A stretch of DNA of 64,000 nt. It comes from Pseudomonas chlororaphis. GTDB taxonomy: Bacteria > Pseudomonadota > Gammaproteobacteria > Pseudomonadales > Pseudomonadaceae. Location of the stretch: positions 663,673 to 727,672 of the forward strand of contig NZ_JSFK01000001.1 in the NCBI RefSeq assembly GCF_000783395.1, in the 5' to 3' direction. Positions 24,915 through 33,762 of this stretch are shown in pieces. A model generated the notes under the pieces. That model did not search any database. It had not been told where the DNA came from and saw only the letters and a list, made by a program, of their open reading frames with translations. A program made the translations under genes and the position numbers. Position 1 is the stretch's first letter; each line of letters opens with the position of its first letter.

Positions 24915-25934
24915 TCAAACCTCGACGGGCACCGACAACTTCGGGCTGCCGAGCGCATGGCTCTTGGCATCAAAAAACCGCAACTCAACGCCGGTCCCCT
25001 CAAACACCTGCGCGTAATGCCGCTTCTGATGCTGAACAAACGCCGCACTGCGCGGATAAATCGAGATCGCCACCGTCGCAGGTTTCGCCAACCGCAGCGC
25101 CCGAACGATGTGCGCATCCTGCTCGCCCAAGGCATGGCCAAAGATGCACAAACTGCCGCCATGCCCGAGCAATTGCTCATAACAGAACGACAGGTAATCC
25201 GAACTGCGAATGGTCTTGAGCTTGTCCGCACTCGGTCCTTCGGTGACGAACAGCGGCACGTCATCCAGAGTCTTGAGCGTGTTGTTGATCGCAAAACTGC
25301 CGAGCAGCGTGCCTTCGGTTGAAGTCAGTTTGCGCGCCGTGCCGTCCTGATTGCGCACCAGATGCAGACCGCCGTGCAGGTACAGCAAGCGGGGTTTGTC
25401 GGTGGTGCTTTCGCTCAGGTCGAAACTGGCATTCGGACCGTTGAACAGATCGTCGATGGCGTCGCTTTGATGTTGCAGCGCCCAGTAGTTGAGCAAGTCG
25501 TAATTGGTGGTGAACACCGTGCGATAGCGCGCCAGTTCGTCATTCAGCGTCGCTAGCGTCGAGGCTTTCACCAGTCGCCACGGAATGTGCACGGCGTGCA
25601 CGGTGTTGATCAGCGCTTCCTTGATCGCGTAGTAGCGGTTGCGCGGCGCCGCCGAACTGACGGCCAACGCCTTGTTGACCCGGCTGGTGGTTTTCAGTGC
25701 GCCGAGTACCTGCTCGAAGCTGCGCGTTTGCATGGCGTCGAACACCGCCAGTTCCGACGCACTCAGCGGTTTCTCTTCCACGGTGCGGGCGTTTTCGAAC
25801 AGCGAGTCGTAGCCGAAGTCGTCCCACACCGCACGGCTGGCGCCATTGCCCACCAGCAAGCCGTTGAAATCGGTCGCGGCGCGCAGGGTGTTCCAGTCTT
25901 CGAGGCTGGCGTCGACATCGAGAAAATCGGTCAT
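24915..25934 (-). CDS. DUF4917 protein with SIR2-like features
   Basis: This 339-residue protein shows NAD-binding hallmarks of SIR2-like folds. GLLVGNGASRAVW is near the N-terminus, FTTNYDLLNYWAL supplies a TTNYD-type motif, LLYLHGGLHL supplies the HG motif, and CIFGHALGEQDAHI is the late strand. This pattern matches the DUF4917 family, whose function is unknown. SIR2-like domains occur in bacterial NAD-depleting defence proteins, but no partner gene is adjacent here. ATG 25934 is taken as the start; the frame is open to 25994. No signal peptide or membrane segment. Confidence 0.7.
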   Translation of the reverse strand: MTDFLDVDASLEDWNTLRAATDFNGLLVGNGASRAVWDDFGYDSLFENARTVEEKPLSASELAVFDAMQTRSFEQVLGALKTTSRVNKALAVSSAAPRNRYYAIKEALINTVHAVHIPWRLVKASTLATLNDELARYRTVFTTNYDLLNYWALQHQSDAIDDLFNGPNASFDLSESTTDKPRLLYLHGGLHLVRNQDGTARKLTSTEGTLLGSFAINNTLKTLDDVPLFVTEGPSADKLKTIRSSDYLSFCYEQLLGHGGSLCIFGHALGEQDAHIVRALRLAKPATVAISIYPRSAAFVQHQKRHYAQVFEGTGVELRFFDAKSHALGSPKLSVPVEV

Positions 25935-26090
25935 TGCGTAGGCGGTCTCAAAACAAAGGGGCTGATGGACGGCGACTTTATCACGAGCGGGCATTGAGCC
26001 AGATCAACATCGCTCGTGACCGATCGGTCGATGCTGTGTCTATCCGCCGAACCGGAGCAGTCGATTCGGCCCCTGTCAGGAGATGCGCGC

Positions 26091-27239
26091 ATGACCAGCA
26101 CCTTTTTCATTCCGGCGGTAAACATCATGGGCAACGGCTGCCTCGATGAAGCTATGGTCGCCATTCGCAACTACGGTTTTCGCAAAGCGTTGATCGTCAC
26201 TGACACGGGGCTGGCCAAGGCTGGCGTGGCCACGATGGTCGCCGAGAAACTGGCGATGCAGGACATCGATTCGGTGATTTTCGACGGCGCCAAACCGAAC
26301 CCGAGCATTGCCAATGTCGAGTCGGGGCTGGGGCTGCTCAAGGAAAGTCGCTGCGACTTCGTTGTGTCGCTGGGCGGCGGTTCGCCGCACGACTGCGCCA
26401 AAGGCATCGCCCTGTGCGCGACCAATGGCGGGCAGATCAGCGATTACGAAGGTGTCGATCAATCAAGCAAGCCGCAACTGCCACTGATCGCGATCAACAC
26501 CACCGCCGGCACCGCCAGTGAGATGACCCGGTTCTGCATCATCACCGACGAATCGCGGCACGTGAAAATGGCCATCGTCGACCGCAACGTCACACCGCTG
26601 CTGTCGGTCAACGACCCGGAGCTGATGGTCGCCATGCCCAAAGGTCTGACCGCCGCCACCGGCATGGATGCGCTGACTCACGCCATCGAGGCGTATGTCT
26701 CGACGGCCGCCAATCCGATCACCGACGCTTGCGCGCTGAAAGCCATGACCCTGATCAGCAACAATTTGCGCTTGGCTGTGCGTGATGGCAGCGACCTCGC
26801 CGCGCGGGAAAATATGGCTTACGCGCAATTCCTCGCCGGCATGGCTTTCAACAATGCCTCGCTCGGTTACGTGCATGCGATGGCGCATCAATTGGGCGGG
26901 TTCTACGACTTGGCCCATGGCGTGTGCAACGCCGTGCTGCTGCCTCATGTGCAGGCGTTCAATGCGCTGGTGTGTGCCGAACGGCTGACCGATGTTGCTC
27001 ACGCCATGGGCGCAGATATTCGCGGTTTCAGCGCGGAAGAGGGCGCGCAGGCGGCGATCAATGCGATCCGCTGCCTGGCCAAAGATGTCGAGATTCCCGG
27101 TGGCTTGCGCGAACTCGGCGCCAAACTCAGTGACATTCCGCTGCTCGCGACCAATGCGTTGAAAGACGCCTGTGGTTTGACCAACCCACGGGCGGCCGAT
27201 CAGCGCCAGATCGAGGAGATTTTTCGTAACGCGTTTTGA
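26091..27239 (+). CDS. Iron-containing alcohol dehydrogenase (Fe-ADH family)
   Basis: This 382-residue enzyme has the NAD-binding motif [14 protein letters not shown]. The iron site follows, with Asp and His in the DPELM...[14 protein letters not shown] region and His residues in [16 protein letters not shown]. The family converts alcohols and aldehydes or keto compounds with NAD(H) (YiaY, EutG, ErcA types). AGGAG lies ahead of ATG 26091; a start at 26016 has no ribosome site. It is monocistronic. In Pseudomonas such enzymes often act in ethanol or lactaldehyde metabolism, but the substrate is not readable here. Confidence 0.85.
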   Translation: MTSTFFIPAVNIMGNGCLDEAMVAIRNYGFRKALIVTDTGLAKAGVATMVAEKLAMQDIDSVIFDGAKPNPSIANVESGLGLLKESRCDFVVSLGGGSPHDCAKGIALCATNGGQISDYEGVDQSSKPQLPLIAINTTAGTASEMTRFCIITDESRHVKMAIVDRNVTPLLSVNDPELMVAMPKGLTAATGMDALTHAIEAYVSTAANPITDACALKAMTLISNNLRLAVRDGSDLAARENMAYAQFLAGMAFNNASLGYVHAMAHQLGGFYDLAHGVCNAVLLPHVQAFNALVCAERLTDVAHAMGADIRGFSAEEGAQAAINAIRCLAKDVEIPGGLRELGAKLSDIPLLATNALKDACGLTNPRAADQRQIEEIFRNAF

Positions 27240-27268
27240 GAGACAAGGTCGGGTTGAATTCTTGATGG

Positions 27269-27880
27269 TCAGGTTTTGCCCTTGCCCTTGCCTCCAGCGG
27301 TCACCGTAAACGTTCGAACACGGCCCCAGTCAGACACCGTCCCTTCGATGTTGTGAATAGCGGATGTCCGATACAGTCCGGGAGGTAAGGTAACCTGAGT
27401 ACGCCATTGCTTGAGGGAGTCGACCTCGGCTTCGGCAATCACCTCTCCGTTGTCCAGATCGATAATGTTAACGAAGCCACTAGCCTGTGTGACATCTCCT
27501 GAAAAGACCGGAACCGTATCTACCTGTGCTCCCTCTTTTGGTTCGAAAACCACCGGGACGTCGATTTCCGGCCGCAGTAGCACGGTATACCTGCGCGCCT
27601 CACTCCATTCTGACGTGACGCCATTCCACGTTTGGTGGGCCTTAATCCCCTGATCCCCTGGAGACTGGAGACCGCTGATGCTAAACGCCCACCGTCCATA
27701 ATCGCTGACCCGACCTCCACCGAGCGAATGCGTATTTTCAATGTTCCAAACCTGCACCAGAGCACCCGGTATACCGCTGCCGAGCAACAGTGTTGCAGGC
27801 CCGGTTGTGGTTTTCTCTCTGGGAAGAAGGATGATCGGTGGTGGCGGGGCCTTTCGTTTGCGTTTTGGCGGAGCACTCAT
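27269..27880 (-). CDS. Ig-like repeat protein, unknown function
   Basis: This 203-residue protein has a basic, proline-rich N-terminus (PPKRKRKAPPPPIILLPREK). Two beta-rich repeats follow that look like bacterial Ig/adhesin modules (GSGIPGALVQVWNIENTHSL and FSGDVTQASGFVNIIDLDNG, each leading to a W...V..LPPGLY-type ending). No signal peptide. Such modules occur in large Pseudomonas surface or toxin-delivery proteins; here one is a stand-alone small gene. It is divergent from the delta-60 repeat gene across a lower-GC gap of about 220 bases. Function unknown. Confidence 0.6.
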   Translation of the reverse strand: MSAPPKRKRKAPPPPIILLPREKTTTGPATLLLGSGIPGALVQVWNIENTHSLGGGRVSDYGRWAFSISGLQSPGDQGIKAHQTWNGVTSEWSEARRYTVLLRPEIDVPVVFEPKEGAQVDTVPVFSGDVTQASGFVNIIDLDNGEVIAEAEVDSLKQWRTQVTLPPGLYRTSAIHNIEGTVSDWGRVRTFTVTAGGKGKGKT

Positions 27881-28099
27881 TGTCCTTCTCCCTTCAAGCT
27901 GATTTGAAGCGAAACATTGGCACGGCGTAATTCGTTTCGAACCTGTAAAAACTACCAGTTTTTTAGCTTTTTTTGCTTGGTTGGTAATTTCATTCTCTTC
28001 TAAAAAACTGTCATTTCTGTCAGTTGTCTGGCGTGGCTACTTCGGATCGAATGCTCTGACATCGGGGGGCGACTTCGATCTCTCAAGGAGCACACGAAC

Positions 28100-29410
28100 A
28101 TGCCGAAAGCCACAGCATCCAAAGTATCGAAAGCCCCGAGAACAGCAAAAGCACAATCAGCGGGAGAGCTGGATGATCGCTTTGGCCTGCGCACGCTGAA
28201 TTTTCCCGGAGCGAGCAAGACCATTGGTCATGGGGTGGCGATAACGCCGTCAGGGCAGATCATGGTCAGCGCAACCGTTGAGGTATCGGGGCTTTCGTAT
28301 TTCGGCCTGGTGCGTCTGGATGCCAATGGAGATCGAGATCGGGACTTTGGTGATGACGGCTATCTTCGCGGCCAATTTGGCAGTGACCTGCTGTCGCAAG
28401 GCGGGCAGTTAATCGTTGATGCAGACGGTCGGATCTATCTGTGTGGTGTGATTGGCGTGATCAAAGACACGGCCATCGATTACCAGCAGGTCATCGCCCG
28501 GTTCTTGCCCGACGGCTCGCCGGATAACGGGTTCGGCGACGATAAGAGCGGCTATCGGATTGTGCCGACGCGTATTCCTCTGCTGACAGGTGCCACGGGT
28601 GGGCGTCTGATTCTGGCGAAGTCCACTCCCCTGGCGGCGGAGCCGGACAGGCTGCTTTTCGTGACCTCGCAAAAGGGCAGCGGGTTGCTGACGCGGTTCC
28701 ATCTGGATGGCTCCGACGACTCATCGTTCGCTGGCAAAGGCTGGATTGTCCTGACACTTGCGGGGGTGGCAATTTCATTGCGAGGGATCATTCAGCTCGG
28801 CGATGGGCTTATTCTGGTGCATGGAAAAACAGAAATAACCAATCAGGGATTGGTCATGGCGTTCGACAGCAGCGGAACCGTCGCAGAGGCGTTTGGCAAC
28901 AAGGGGACATTGCTGTTGAACCTTCAAAAGGATGACAAGCCGCTCGAAAGCTCGGTCGAGCAGATCATTGTGCAAACGTCAGAGCGCTTGCTCTTGCTCG
29001 GATCGGCGGTCGAAGCGTCGGCAGGGGACAAGTTCCAGCATGCGTTTATCAGCGGCATCACCCACACCGGCGAGACGGATGAAACGTTCAATGGCAAATA
29101 TCCGGTTATCACCCCTGCGACAGGGACCCTCGATCTCAGGAGCTGGACGGAAGGGTTCGCCCTGGATGACGGCGCCGGCAATCGAATCGTCACGGCTGGA
29201 CAAACCTCGGGGGGCACACGAGGTTTACTGACGGGAGGCTTTTTGGCAAATGGCGCCGTGGATCCGGCATTCAAAGTCGAGGGTGCGGCGCAGATCGAGC
29301 GGCCTGCCAAGAGTGCCTGTCTGCAGAATTCATCGGTGCTGGTCTTGGGGAACAGAAATGGAAGTGCGCAACTGATTCGCTTGCTTACCGCATCGATCAG
29401 TGATCTGTGA
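28100..29410 (+). CDS. Delta-60 repeat protein (beta-propeller-like)
   Basis: This 436-residue protein has at least six delta-60-type repeats of the form (F/L).(L/A)DG..D..F(G)..G. Examples are VRLDANGDRDRDFGDDGYL, RFLPDGSPDNGFGDD, RFHLDGSDDSSFAGKG, AFDSSGTVAEAFGNKG, HTGETDETFNGK and FLANGAVDPAFKVEG. Such repeats form beta-propeller-like surfaces. A Lys/Ala-rich N-terminus replaces a signal peptide, so export route and location are unknown. AAGGAG precedes ATG 28100. It is divergent from the Ig-like gene; both sit in a lower-GC stretch and may have arrived together. Confidence 0.72.
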   Translation: MPKATASKVSKAPRTAKAQSAGELDDRFGLRTLNFPGASKTIGHGVAITPSGQIMVSATVEVSGLSYFGLVRLDANGDRDRDFGDDGYLRGQFGSDLLSQGGQLIVDADGRIYLCGVIGVIKDTAIDYQQVIARFLPDGSPDNGFGDDKSGYRIVPTRIPLLTGATGGRLILAKSTPLAAEPDRLLFVTSQKGSGLLTRFHLDGSDDSSFAGKGWIVLTLAGVAISLRGIIQLGDGLILVHGKTEITNQGLVMAFDSSGTVAEAFGNKGTLLLNLQKDDKPLESSVEQIIVQTSERLLLLGSAVEASAGDKFQHAFISGITHTGETDETFNGKYPVITPATGTLDLRSWTEGFALDDGAGNRIVTAGQTSGGTRGLLTGGFLANGAVDPAFKVEGAAQIERPAKSACLQNSSVLVLGNRNGSAQLIRLLTASISDL

Positions 29411-29472
29411 AATCCCCCGTCGGTTGATTGGCAGAACGTCAATCCTCCGAGATCGGTGGCCTGCTGTGACGC

Positions 29473-29537
29473 GTTCGCAAACAGGCCCGCTCCCACATTG
29501 AAATTCGACCCCTGTGGGAGCGAGCCTGCTCGCGAAG
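29473..29537. repeat. REP pair, family C (left arm diverged)
   Basis: The right arm matches TTCGCGAGCAGGCTCGCTCC; the left arm (GTTCGCAAACAGGCCCGCTC) has several changes. Confidence 0.82.
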
Positions 29538-29575
29538 ACTGATTTCCAGGCACTGAAAATCATTGATTCAAACGA

Positions 29576-30064
29576 TCATCCAGTAGCCACTGTATTCCTC
29601 TCAAACACCCCGCCAAACTGAATCAACACCACCCCCGCAATCAACAACGCCGCGCCAAACCCCCGCGACACGGTGAGCTGTTTCTCCACCAATCCAAACA
29701 ACCCGAAGTGATCCAGCACCATTGATGCAATCACCTGCCCAGCCAACGCCAGCGCGACAAACCCTGAAGCGCCAAGCTTGGGCAACAACACTACCGCCAA
29801 CGCCACAAAACACACACCAAACGCACCACCGGCCCACATCCACAGCGGCGCCTTGCTGATAAACGCCAACGACGGCAACGGCAAACGCAACGCCATAATC
29901 ACCGGCAACAGCACCAACACGCTGACCAGCAACGACGCCAATGTCGCCCACAACGGATGCCCCAGGCCTCGCGCCAGATTGCTGTTGATCGCACTCTGAA
30001 ACGGCACCACCGCCCCGGCAAACGCGGCCAGCATCAGCAAACCCGTCCACTGCAACGTACTCAT
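29576..30064 (-). CDS. DUF606/YdcZ-family DMT transporter
   Basis: This 162-residue membrane protein has five hydrophobic segments of the DMT type (VVPFQSAINSNLARGLGHPLWA, LVSVLVLLPVIMAL, ALAGQVIASMVLDHFGLFGL). DUF606 proteins are half-sized DMT permeases that may dimerise. ATG 30064 has GGAG eight bases upstream; codons at 30073 and 30070 are too close to it. It is divergent from a LysR gene with 78 bases between them, so the LysR product is the probable regulator. Confidence 0.82.
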   Translation of the reverse strand: MSTLQWTGLLMLAAFAGAVVPFQSAINSNLARGLGHPLWATLASLLVSVLVLLPVIMALRLPLPSLAFISKAPLWMWAGGAFGVCFVALAVVLLPKLGASGFVALALAGQVIASMVLDHFGLFGLVEKQLTVSRGFGAALLIAGVVLIQFGGVFERNTVATG

Positions 30065-30142
30065 GATCATCACTCCAAGAGGTTTTGCTGGACTCTAGAG
30101 TATTCGTCGCGCAGATTTAAATTCCGTTTCATCATCCAGAAC

Positions 30143-31054
30143 ATGCATCAGATGAATGATCTACGTCGTATCGACCTCAACCTGTTGGTGATCCTCGACG
30201 CCTTGCTCAGCGAGCAACACGTCACCCGTGCCGCCGAGCGTTTGCACCTCAGCCAACCGGCAGTCAGCCACGCGTTGGCGCGGTTGCGCGACCTGCTCGG
30301 TGATCCGTTGCTGGTGCGTGCCGGTTCAAACCTGGTGCCCACCGCGCGAGCGCTGGAACTGGTCGCGCCGTTGGCCGAAGCGCTGGCTCAGGTGCAATCA
30401 CTGCTGGTGCCGAACACCTTCGATCCGGCCAGTGCGCGCAGGACGTTTCGCGTGGCGATGTCGGACTACGGCGCCGCGATCATTCTGCCTACGTTGGTTC
30501 GCACCCTGCGCCGGGAAGCGCCGGGCATCGACCTGCAAATCAGCCATGCCAGTCGCGAAGGCATGCTGGAAGGCGTGCTCAATGGCGATATCGACGTCGC
30601 TGCGGGCGTCTTCCCGGAAATGCCCCACGAACTGCGCAACTCGGTACTGTTTGAAGAGCGCTACGTCTGCCTGCTGGATCGCCAGACGTTACCGGCCAAC
30701 GGTGAGCTGGATTTGCCGACCTACCTGTCACGTCCACATGTATTGCTGGAAATGCGCGGCAGCGGCACGCCGGAAATCGAGCGCGCATTGACCTCTCTGC
30801 GTGAGCGTCGCCGCGTCGCGATCAGCCTGCCGCACTGGAACGTCGCGCCGCAGTTCATCAGTGGCACGGATCTGATTCTTACGGTGTCTTCACGCAGCGT
30901 GCGTGAGCTTGATCAGCGTGATCTGATCGTGGTGCCGCCGCCGTTCGAGATTGCGCCATTCACGTTTGTGCTGGCGTGGCATAAGCGGCGGGGCGGGGAT
31001 CAGGCGTTGAACTGGTTGAATCGGACGATTGAGGAGGGGATAGTGCGCGGCTGA
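30143..31054 (+). CDS. LysR-family transcriptional regulator
   Basis: This 303-residue LTTR has the N-terminal winged helix LRRIDLNLLVILDALL...HVTRAAERLHLSQPAVSHALARLRDLLGDPLLVR. A NodD-like substrate-binding domain follows (FRVAMSDYGAAIILPTL). ATG 30143 or the in-frame ATG at 30152 are both possible. It is divergent from the DUF606 transporter gene and probably controls it. The effector is unknown. Confidence 0.88.
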   Translation: MHQMNDLRRIDLNLLVILDALLSEQHVTRAAERLHLSQPAVSHALARLRDLLGDPLLVRAGSNLVPTARALELVAPLAEALAQVQSLLVPNTFDPASARRTFRVAMSDYGAAIILPTLVRTLRREAPGIDLQISHASREGMLEGVLNGDIDVAAGVFPEMPHELRNSVLFEERYVCLLDRQTLPANGELDLPTYLSRPHVLLEMRGSGTPEIERALTSLRERRRVAISLPHWNVAPQFISGTDLILTVSSRSVRELDQRDLIVVPPPFEIAPFTFVLAWHKRRGGDQALNWLNRTIEEGIVRG

Positions 31055-31080
31055 AAAAGTACAAGGAGAAGGAAGTGACA

Positions 31081-31809
31081 ATGAAGTCTGGCTGGATCGG
31101 ATGTGCGGCATTGTGCGGGTGGTTGCTGGCGGGGCAGGCATTGGCCGATTGCACGCCACTCGCGGTGTCGGGAAACTGGGACTTTGGCCAGTGCAAGGAT
31201 TGGCCTGCTTATCCAGGGCTGACCATCTCTTTGCTATTGAAGTTTGAGCCGGATCCAGTTGACACCGATGACGATAAGATTGGCTCTTACGATTTGGGTT
31301 TATCCGTTTTATCAGCAGGCGACCCAACCCCCATCGCCACTTACCATCAACCTGTTGCATTTTTTTCTGATGCGTTCGCGCTGGATAGCGTGCAGATCGA
31401 CACCGCGCGCTACAAACTCACGCCTGAACTTCGTGCTTTTGGTATTCGGGCAAATTTCAAAGGCTCGTCTCGCGTTAATCCATTGGATGAAACCGTGCTG
31501 TCGCTCTATGTGAAAGAGGGAAGCAAACTGCGTCCTGTGTTGGATCGATTAGTGGTTTACCGCTTCAGTGGTGAATGGGACGGCAATTGCGCGGGAGAAC
31601 GCGCGACCACTGTTCGCACCATCGAAATGGGTAAAACCAGCTCTCATGGTTTTGCCGACCTTGTCGTTAAATCAGTCACCACCGGTCTCGTCGGAGAAGG
31701 ATCGCCTGACAATTGCGAAATGAAGACTACGAACGACAAGCCCCTGCTGACTACGCTCCGCTACGACGGAAAAGCGTACGTCCTGCCGCAAGAATTCAAA
31801 GGCCTTTAA
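31081..31809 (+). CDS. Secreted Cys-containing protein, paralogue 1
   Basis: This 242-residue protein has a signal peptide ending AGQALA and several Cys residues (DCTPL, GQCKDWPAYPG, NCAGE, NCEMKT) consistent with periplasmic disulfides. It shares with the next gene RAFGIRANF, LSLYVKEGSKLRPVLDRLVV, a TIEMG..SSHGFADLVV block and a LRYDGKAYVLPQEFKGL ending. The two are tandem duplicates about 35-40% alike by eye. GAAGGA lies seven bases before ATG 31081; a GTG at 31075 is an alternative. No known family recognised. Confidence 0.72.
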   Translation: MKSGWIGCAALCGWLLAGQALADCTPLAVSGNWDFGQCKDWPAYPGLTISLLLKFEPDPVDTDDDKIGSYDLGLSVLSAGDPTPIATYHQPVAFFSDAFALDSVQIDTARYKLTPELRAFGIRANFKGSSRVNPLDETVLSLYVKEGSKLRPVLDRLVVYRFSGEWDGNCAGERATTVRTIEMGKTSSHGFADLVVKSVTTGLVGEGSPDNCEMKTTNDKPLLTTLRYDGKAYVLPQEFKGL

Positions 31810-31846
31810 CCGGCCTGCTTAACCCGACTTTTATCAAGGAAGAACA

Positions 31847-32563
31847 ATGCTCACGCCCACCAGACTCCTTATAGCCCTCAGTATTCTGGCCCTCGTTCCT
31901 CAAGCCCAGGCCGCTTGTCAGACCAAAGACTTCGACGGCAAATCCCTGTCGCGCTGCAAAGTCTGGCCGGCCGTGCAGAACCAGGCGATTTCGGTTAAAT
32001 CCACCTACCTTGCCGACGCCGGCGACGATGATGCCGGGGTGTTCGATCTGGATCTGTCGATCGTCAATGCGAGCACTTACAACCCCATCGTCACTTACCG
32101 TAAACCGGGGGCTTACAACTCCGATGCCGTGCGCTTTGAGGATCTGCGCATCGACACTGCCCGTTATCGACTGGCGCCGGAGGTTCGGGCTTTCGGCTTG
32201 CGTTCAAAGTTCGCGCACAGTTCCCACGCCATTCCCTACGAGAAAACCGATCTGGCGCTGTATGTTCGCGAAGGCAATGAGTTGCGTCCGGTGCTGGAGG
32301 GCTTGGTGGTTGCCAAGAGCAATGGCGAGTTCATGAATGATTGCGAAGGCTACACAAAGACGATTCGCCGAACCGTCGAGATCGGCTCTTCCAGTCATCA
32401 TGGTCTGGCCGATTTGATCGTCACCACCAGTGGCAGCAAAATGAAAAATACTCAATCGGGTAAAGAGTGCGTTTCCAATACCACACGTCTGAAGCAAAAA
32501 CAGATCACCCTGACCTACGACGGCCAGCAATACATCGTCCCCGAAGACCTCAGAGGTTACTGA
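31847..32563 (+). CDS. Secreted Cys-containing protein, paralogue 2
   Basis: This 238-residue protein has a signal peptide ending PQAQA and the same plan as paralogue 1: CQTKDF...[11 protein letters not shown] at the mature N-terminus, then [46 protein letters not shown] and a [10 protein letters not shown] ending. Conserved Cys pairs suggest disulfides in the periplasm. It lies 37 bases after paralogue 1 and four bases before fosA, so all may be cotranscribed. Function unknown. Confidence 0.72.
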   Translation: MLTPTRLLIALSILALVPQAQAACQTKDFDGKSLSRCKVWPAVQNQAISVKSTYLADAGDDDAGVFDLDLSIVNASTYNPIVTYRKPGAYNSDAVRFEDLRIDTARYRLAPEVRAFGLRSKFAHSSHAIPYEKTDLALYVREGNELRPVLEGLVVAKSNGEFMNDCEGYTKTIRRTVEIGSSSHHGLADLIVTTSGSKMKNTQSGKECVSNTTRLKQKQITLTYDGQQYIVPEDLRGY

Positions 32564-32567
32564 CCGC

Positions 32568-32984
32568 ATGCTCACCGGCCTCAATCATCTGACCCTCGCG
32601 GTCAGCGATTTGAATCGCAGTCTGGCGTTCTATCGCGATGTGTTGCAGCTGCGCGTCGAAGCCACGTGGGACGCCGGCGCTTACCTGTCGCTGCCGGGGC
32701 TGTGGTTGTGTCTGTCGCTTGATCCGCTGCGTTCAAGCGAACCGTGCGCCGATTACACCCATTACGCTTTCAGCCTCAATGCAGCCGATGTCTCAACGTT
32801 CGTAGCAAGGCTAAAAGCGGCGAATGTGCAGGAGTGGCGCGATAACCGCAGCGAAGGTGCTTCGTTCTATTTTCTCGATCCCGACGGCCACAAGTTGGAA
32901 ATTCACGTCGGCGATCTCGCTTCGCGACTGGGGGCGTGTCGGCAAAAACCGTACGCCGGCATGCGTTTTTACGACGAGTCATGA
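32568..32984 (+). CDS. fosA: Fosfomycin resistance glutathione transferase FosA
   Basis: This 138-residue VOC-fold enzyme is very close to P. aeruginosa FosA as I recall it. It starts [15 protein letters not shown] and has the metal ligands H7, H65 (DYTHYAF) and E111 (KLEIHVGDL). The Thr9 position and the NRSEG...FYFLDPDGH loop for K+ and phosphonate binding are also present. It opens the fosfomycin epoxide with glutathione in the cytoplasm. ATG 32568 is four bases after the paralogue-2 stop. All catalytic residues are intact, so intrinsic activity is expected. Confidence 0.92.
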   Translation: MLTGLNHLTLAVSDLNRSLAFYRDVLQLRVEATWDAGAYLSLPGLWLCLSLDPLRSSEPCADYTHYAFSLNAADVSTFVARLKAANVQEWRDNRSEGASFYFLDPDGHKLEIHVGDLASRLGACRQKPYAGMRFYDES

Positions 32985-33044
32985 TCAGACACATTTGTCT
33001 GTTATAGACTGGCGGCCACGTGTTCTGGCGCTTGCAGGTTTTCC

Positions 33045-33683
33045 ATGACTCCATCGTTGCTAATGGCCGTGCTGGCCTCGGGTTTCATTTACGGCATCAC
33101 GCCCGGGCCGGGGGTGCTGGCGGTGTTCGGCATTGGTGCAGCCCACGGGCGACGGGCCGGGGCGGGGTTTCTTTGCGGGCACCTGCTCGGTGATGTGGTC
33201 TGGTGCAGTACGGCGCTGATCGCGATTGTCGGCGCCCGCGAGATCGGCAGCACCGCGTTTGATGTGCTCGGTGTGCTCAGCGGTTTGTATCTGTTCTGGC
33301 TCGGCTGGCGCGCGGTGCGCGCCGAGCGTCGCAACGGCGACGAACCCCAGGGCGCGGCGCGCAAGCCGTTCTGGCACGGCATTCTGTTCGGTTTGACCAA
33401 TCCCAAGGCCTATCCGGTGGCGGTCGCGACCTTCACCGCGCTGTTGTCGAGCCGCGCCGAACTGCTCAACTGGTCGATGCTGCCGGCGTTGATTGCCCTG
33501 AGTTTCCTCGGCGGCCTGCTGGCCTACGCTATTCTGATTGGCGTGGTCGGCGCGCAACGGGTACGCACGCTGTATCAGCGTCATGAGTTGCTTATCACCC
33601 GCTTGTGCGGCGTGATGTTTATCGGTTTTGCTATCAACGCGCTGGTGCATGCACTGCCGGGGCTGATGCCGAACAAGGCTTGA
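33045..33683 (+). CDS. LysE/RhtB-family amino-acid exporter
   Basis: This 212-residue membrane protein has six hydrophobic segments and LysE-family marks: GITPGPGVLAVFGIGAAHGRRAG at the N-terminus and GILFGLTNPKAYPVAVATFTALL in the middle. Members export amino acids such as lysine, threonine or homoserine lactone. ATG 33045 follows the fosA stop by 60 bases. The substrate is unknown. Confidence 0.86.
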   Translation: MTPSLLMAVLASGFIYGITPGPGVLAVFGIGAAHGRRAGAGFLCGHLLGDVVWCSTALIAIVGAREIGSTAFDVLGVLSGLYLFWLGWRAVRAERRNGDEPQGAARKPFWHGILFGLTNPKAYPVAVATFTALLSSRAELLNWSMLPALIALSFLGGLLAYAILIGVVGAQRVRTLYQRHELLITRLCGVMFIGFAINALVHALPGLMPNKA

Positions 33684-33762
33684 AAAGGTGTGCAGGGAGG
33701 CGCAATCACAAGGTCAGGGATGGTTGATCAGTGCTGCATTGTCCGGACACCCACGCTGAACC

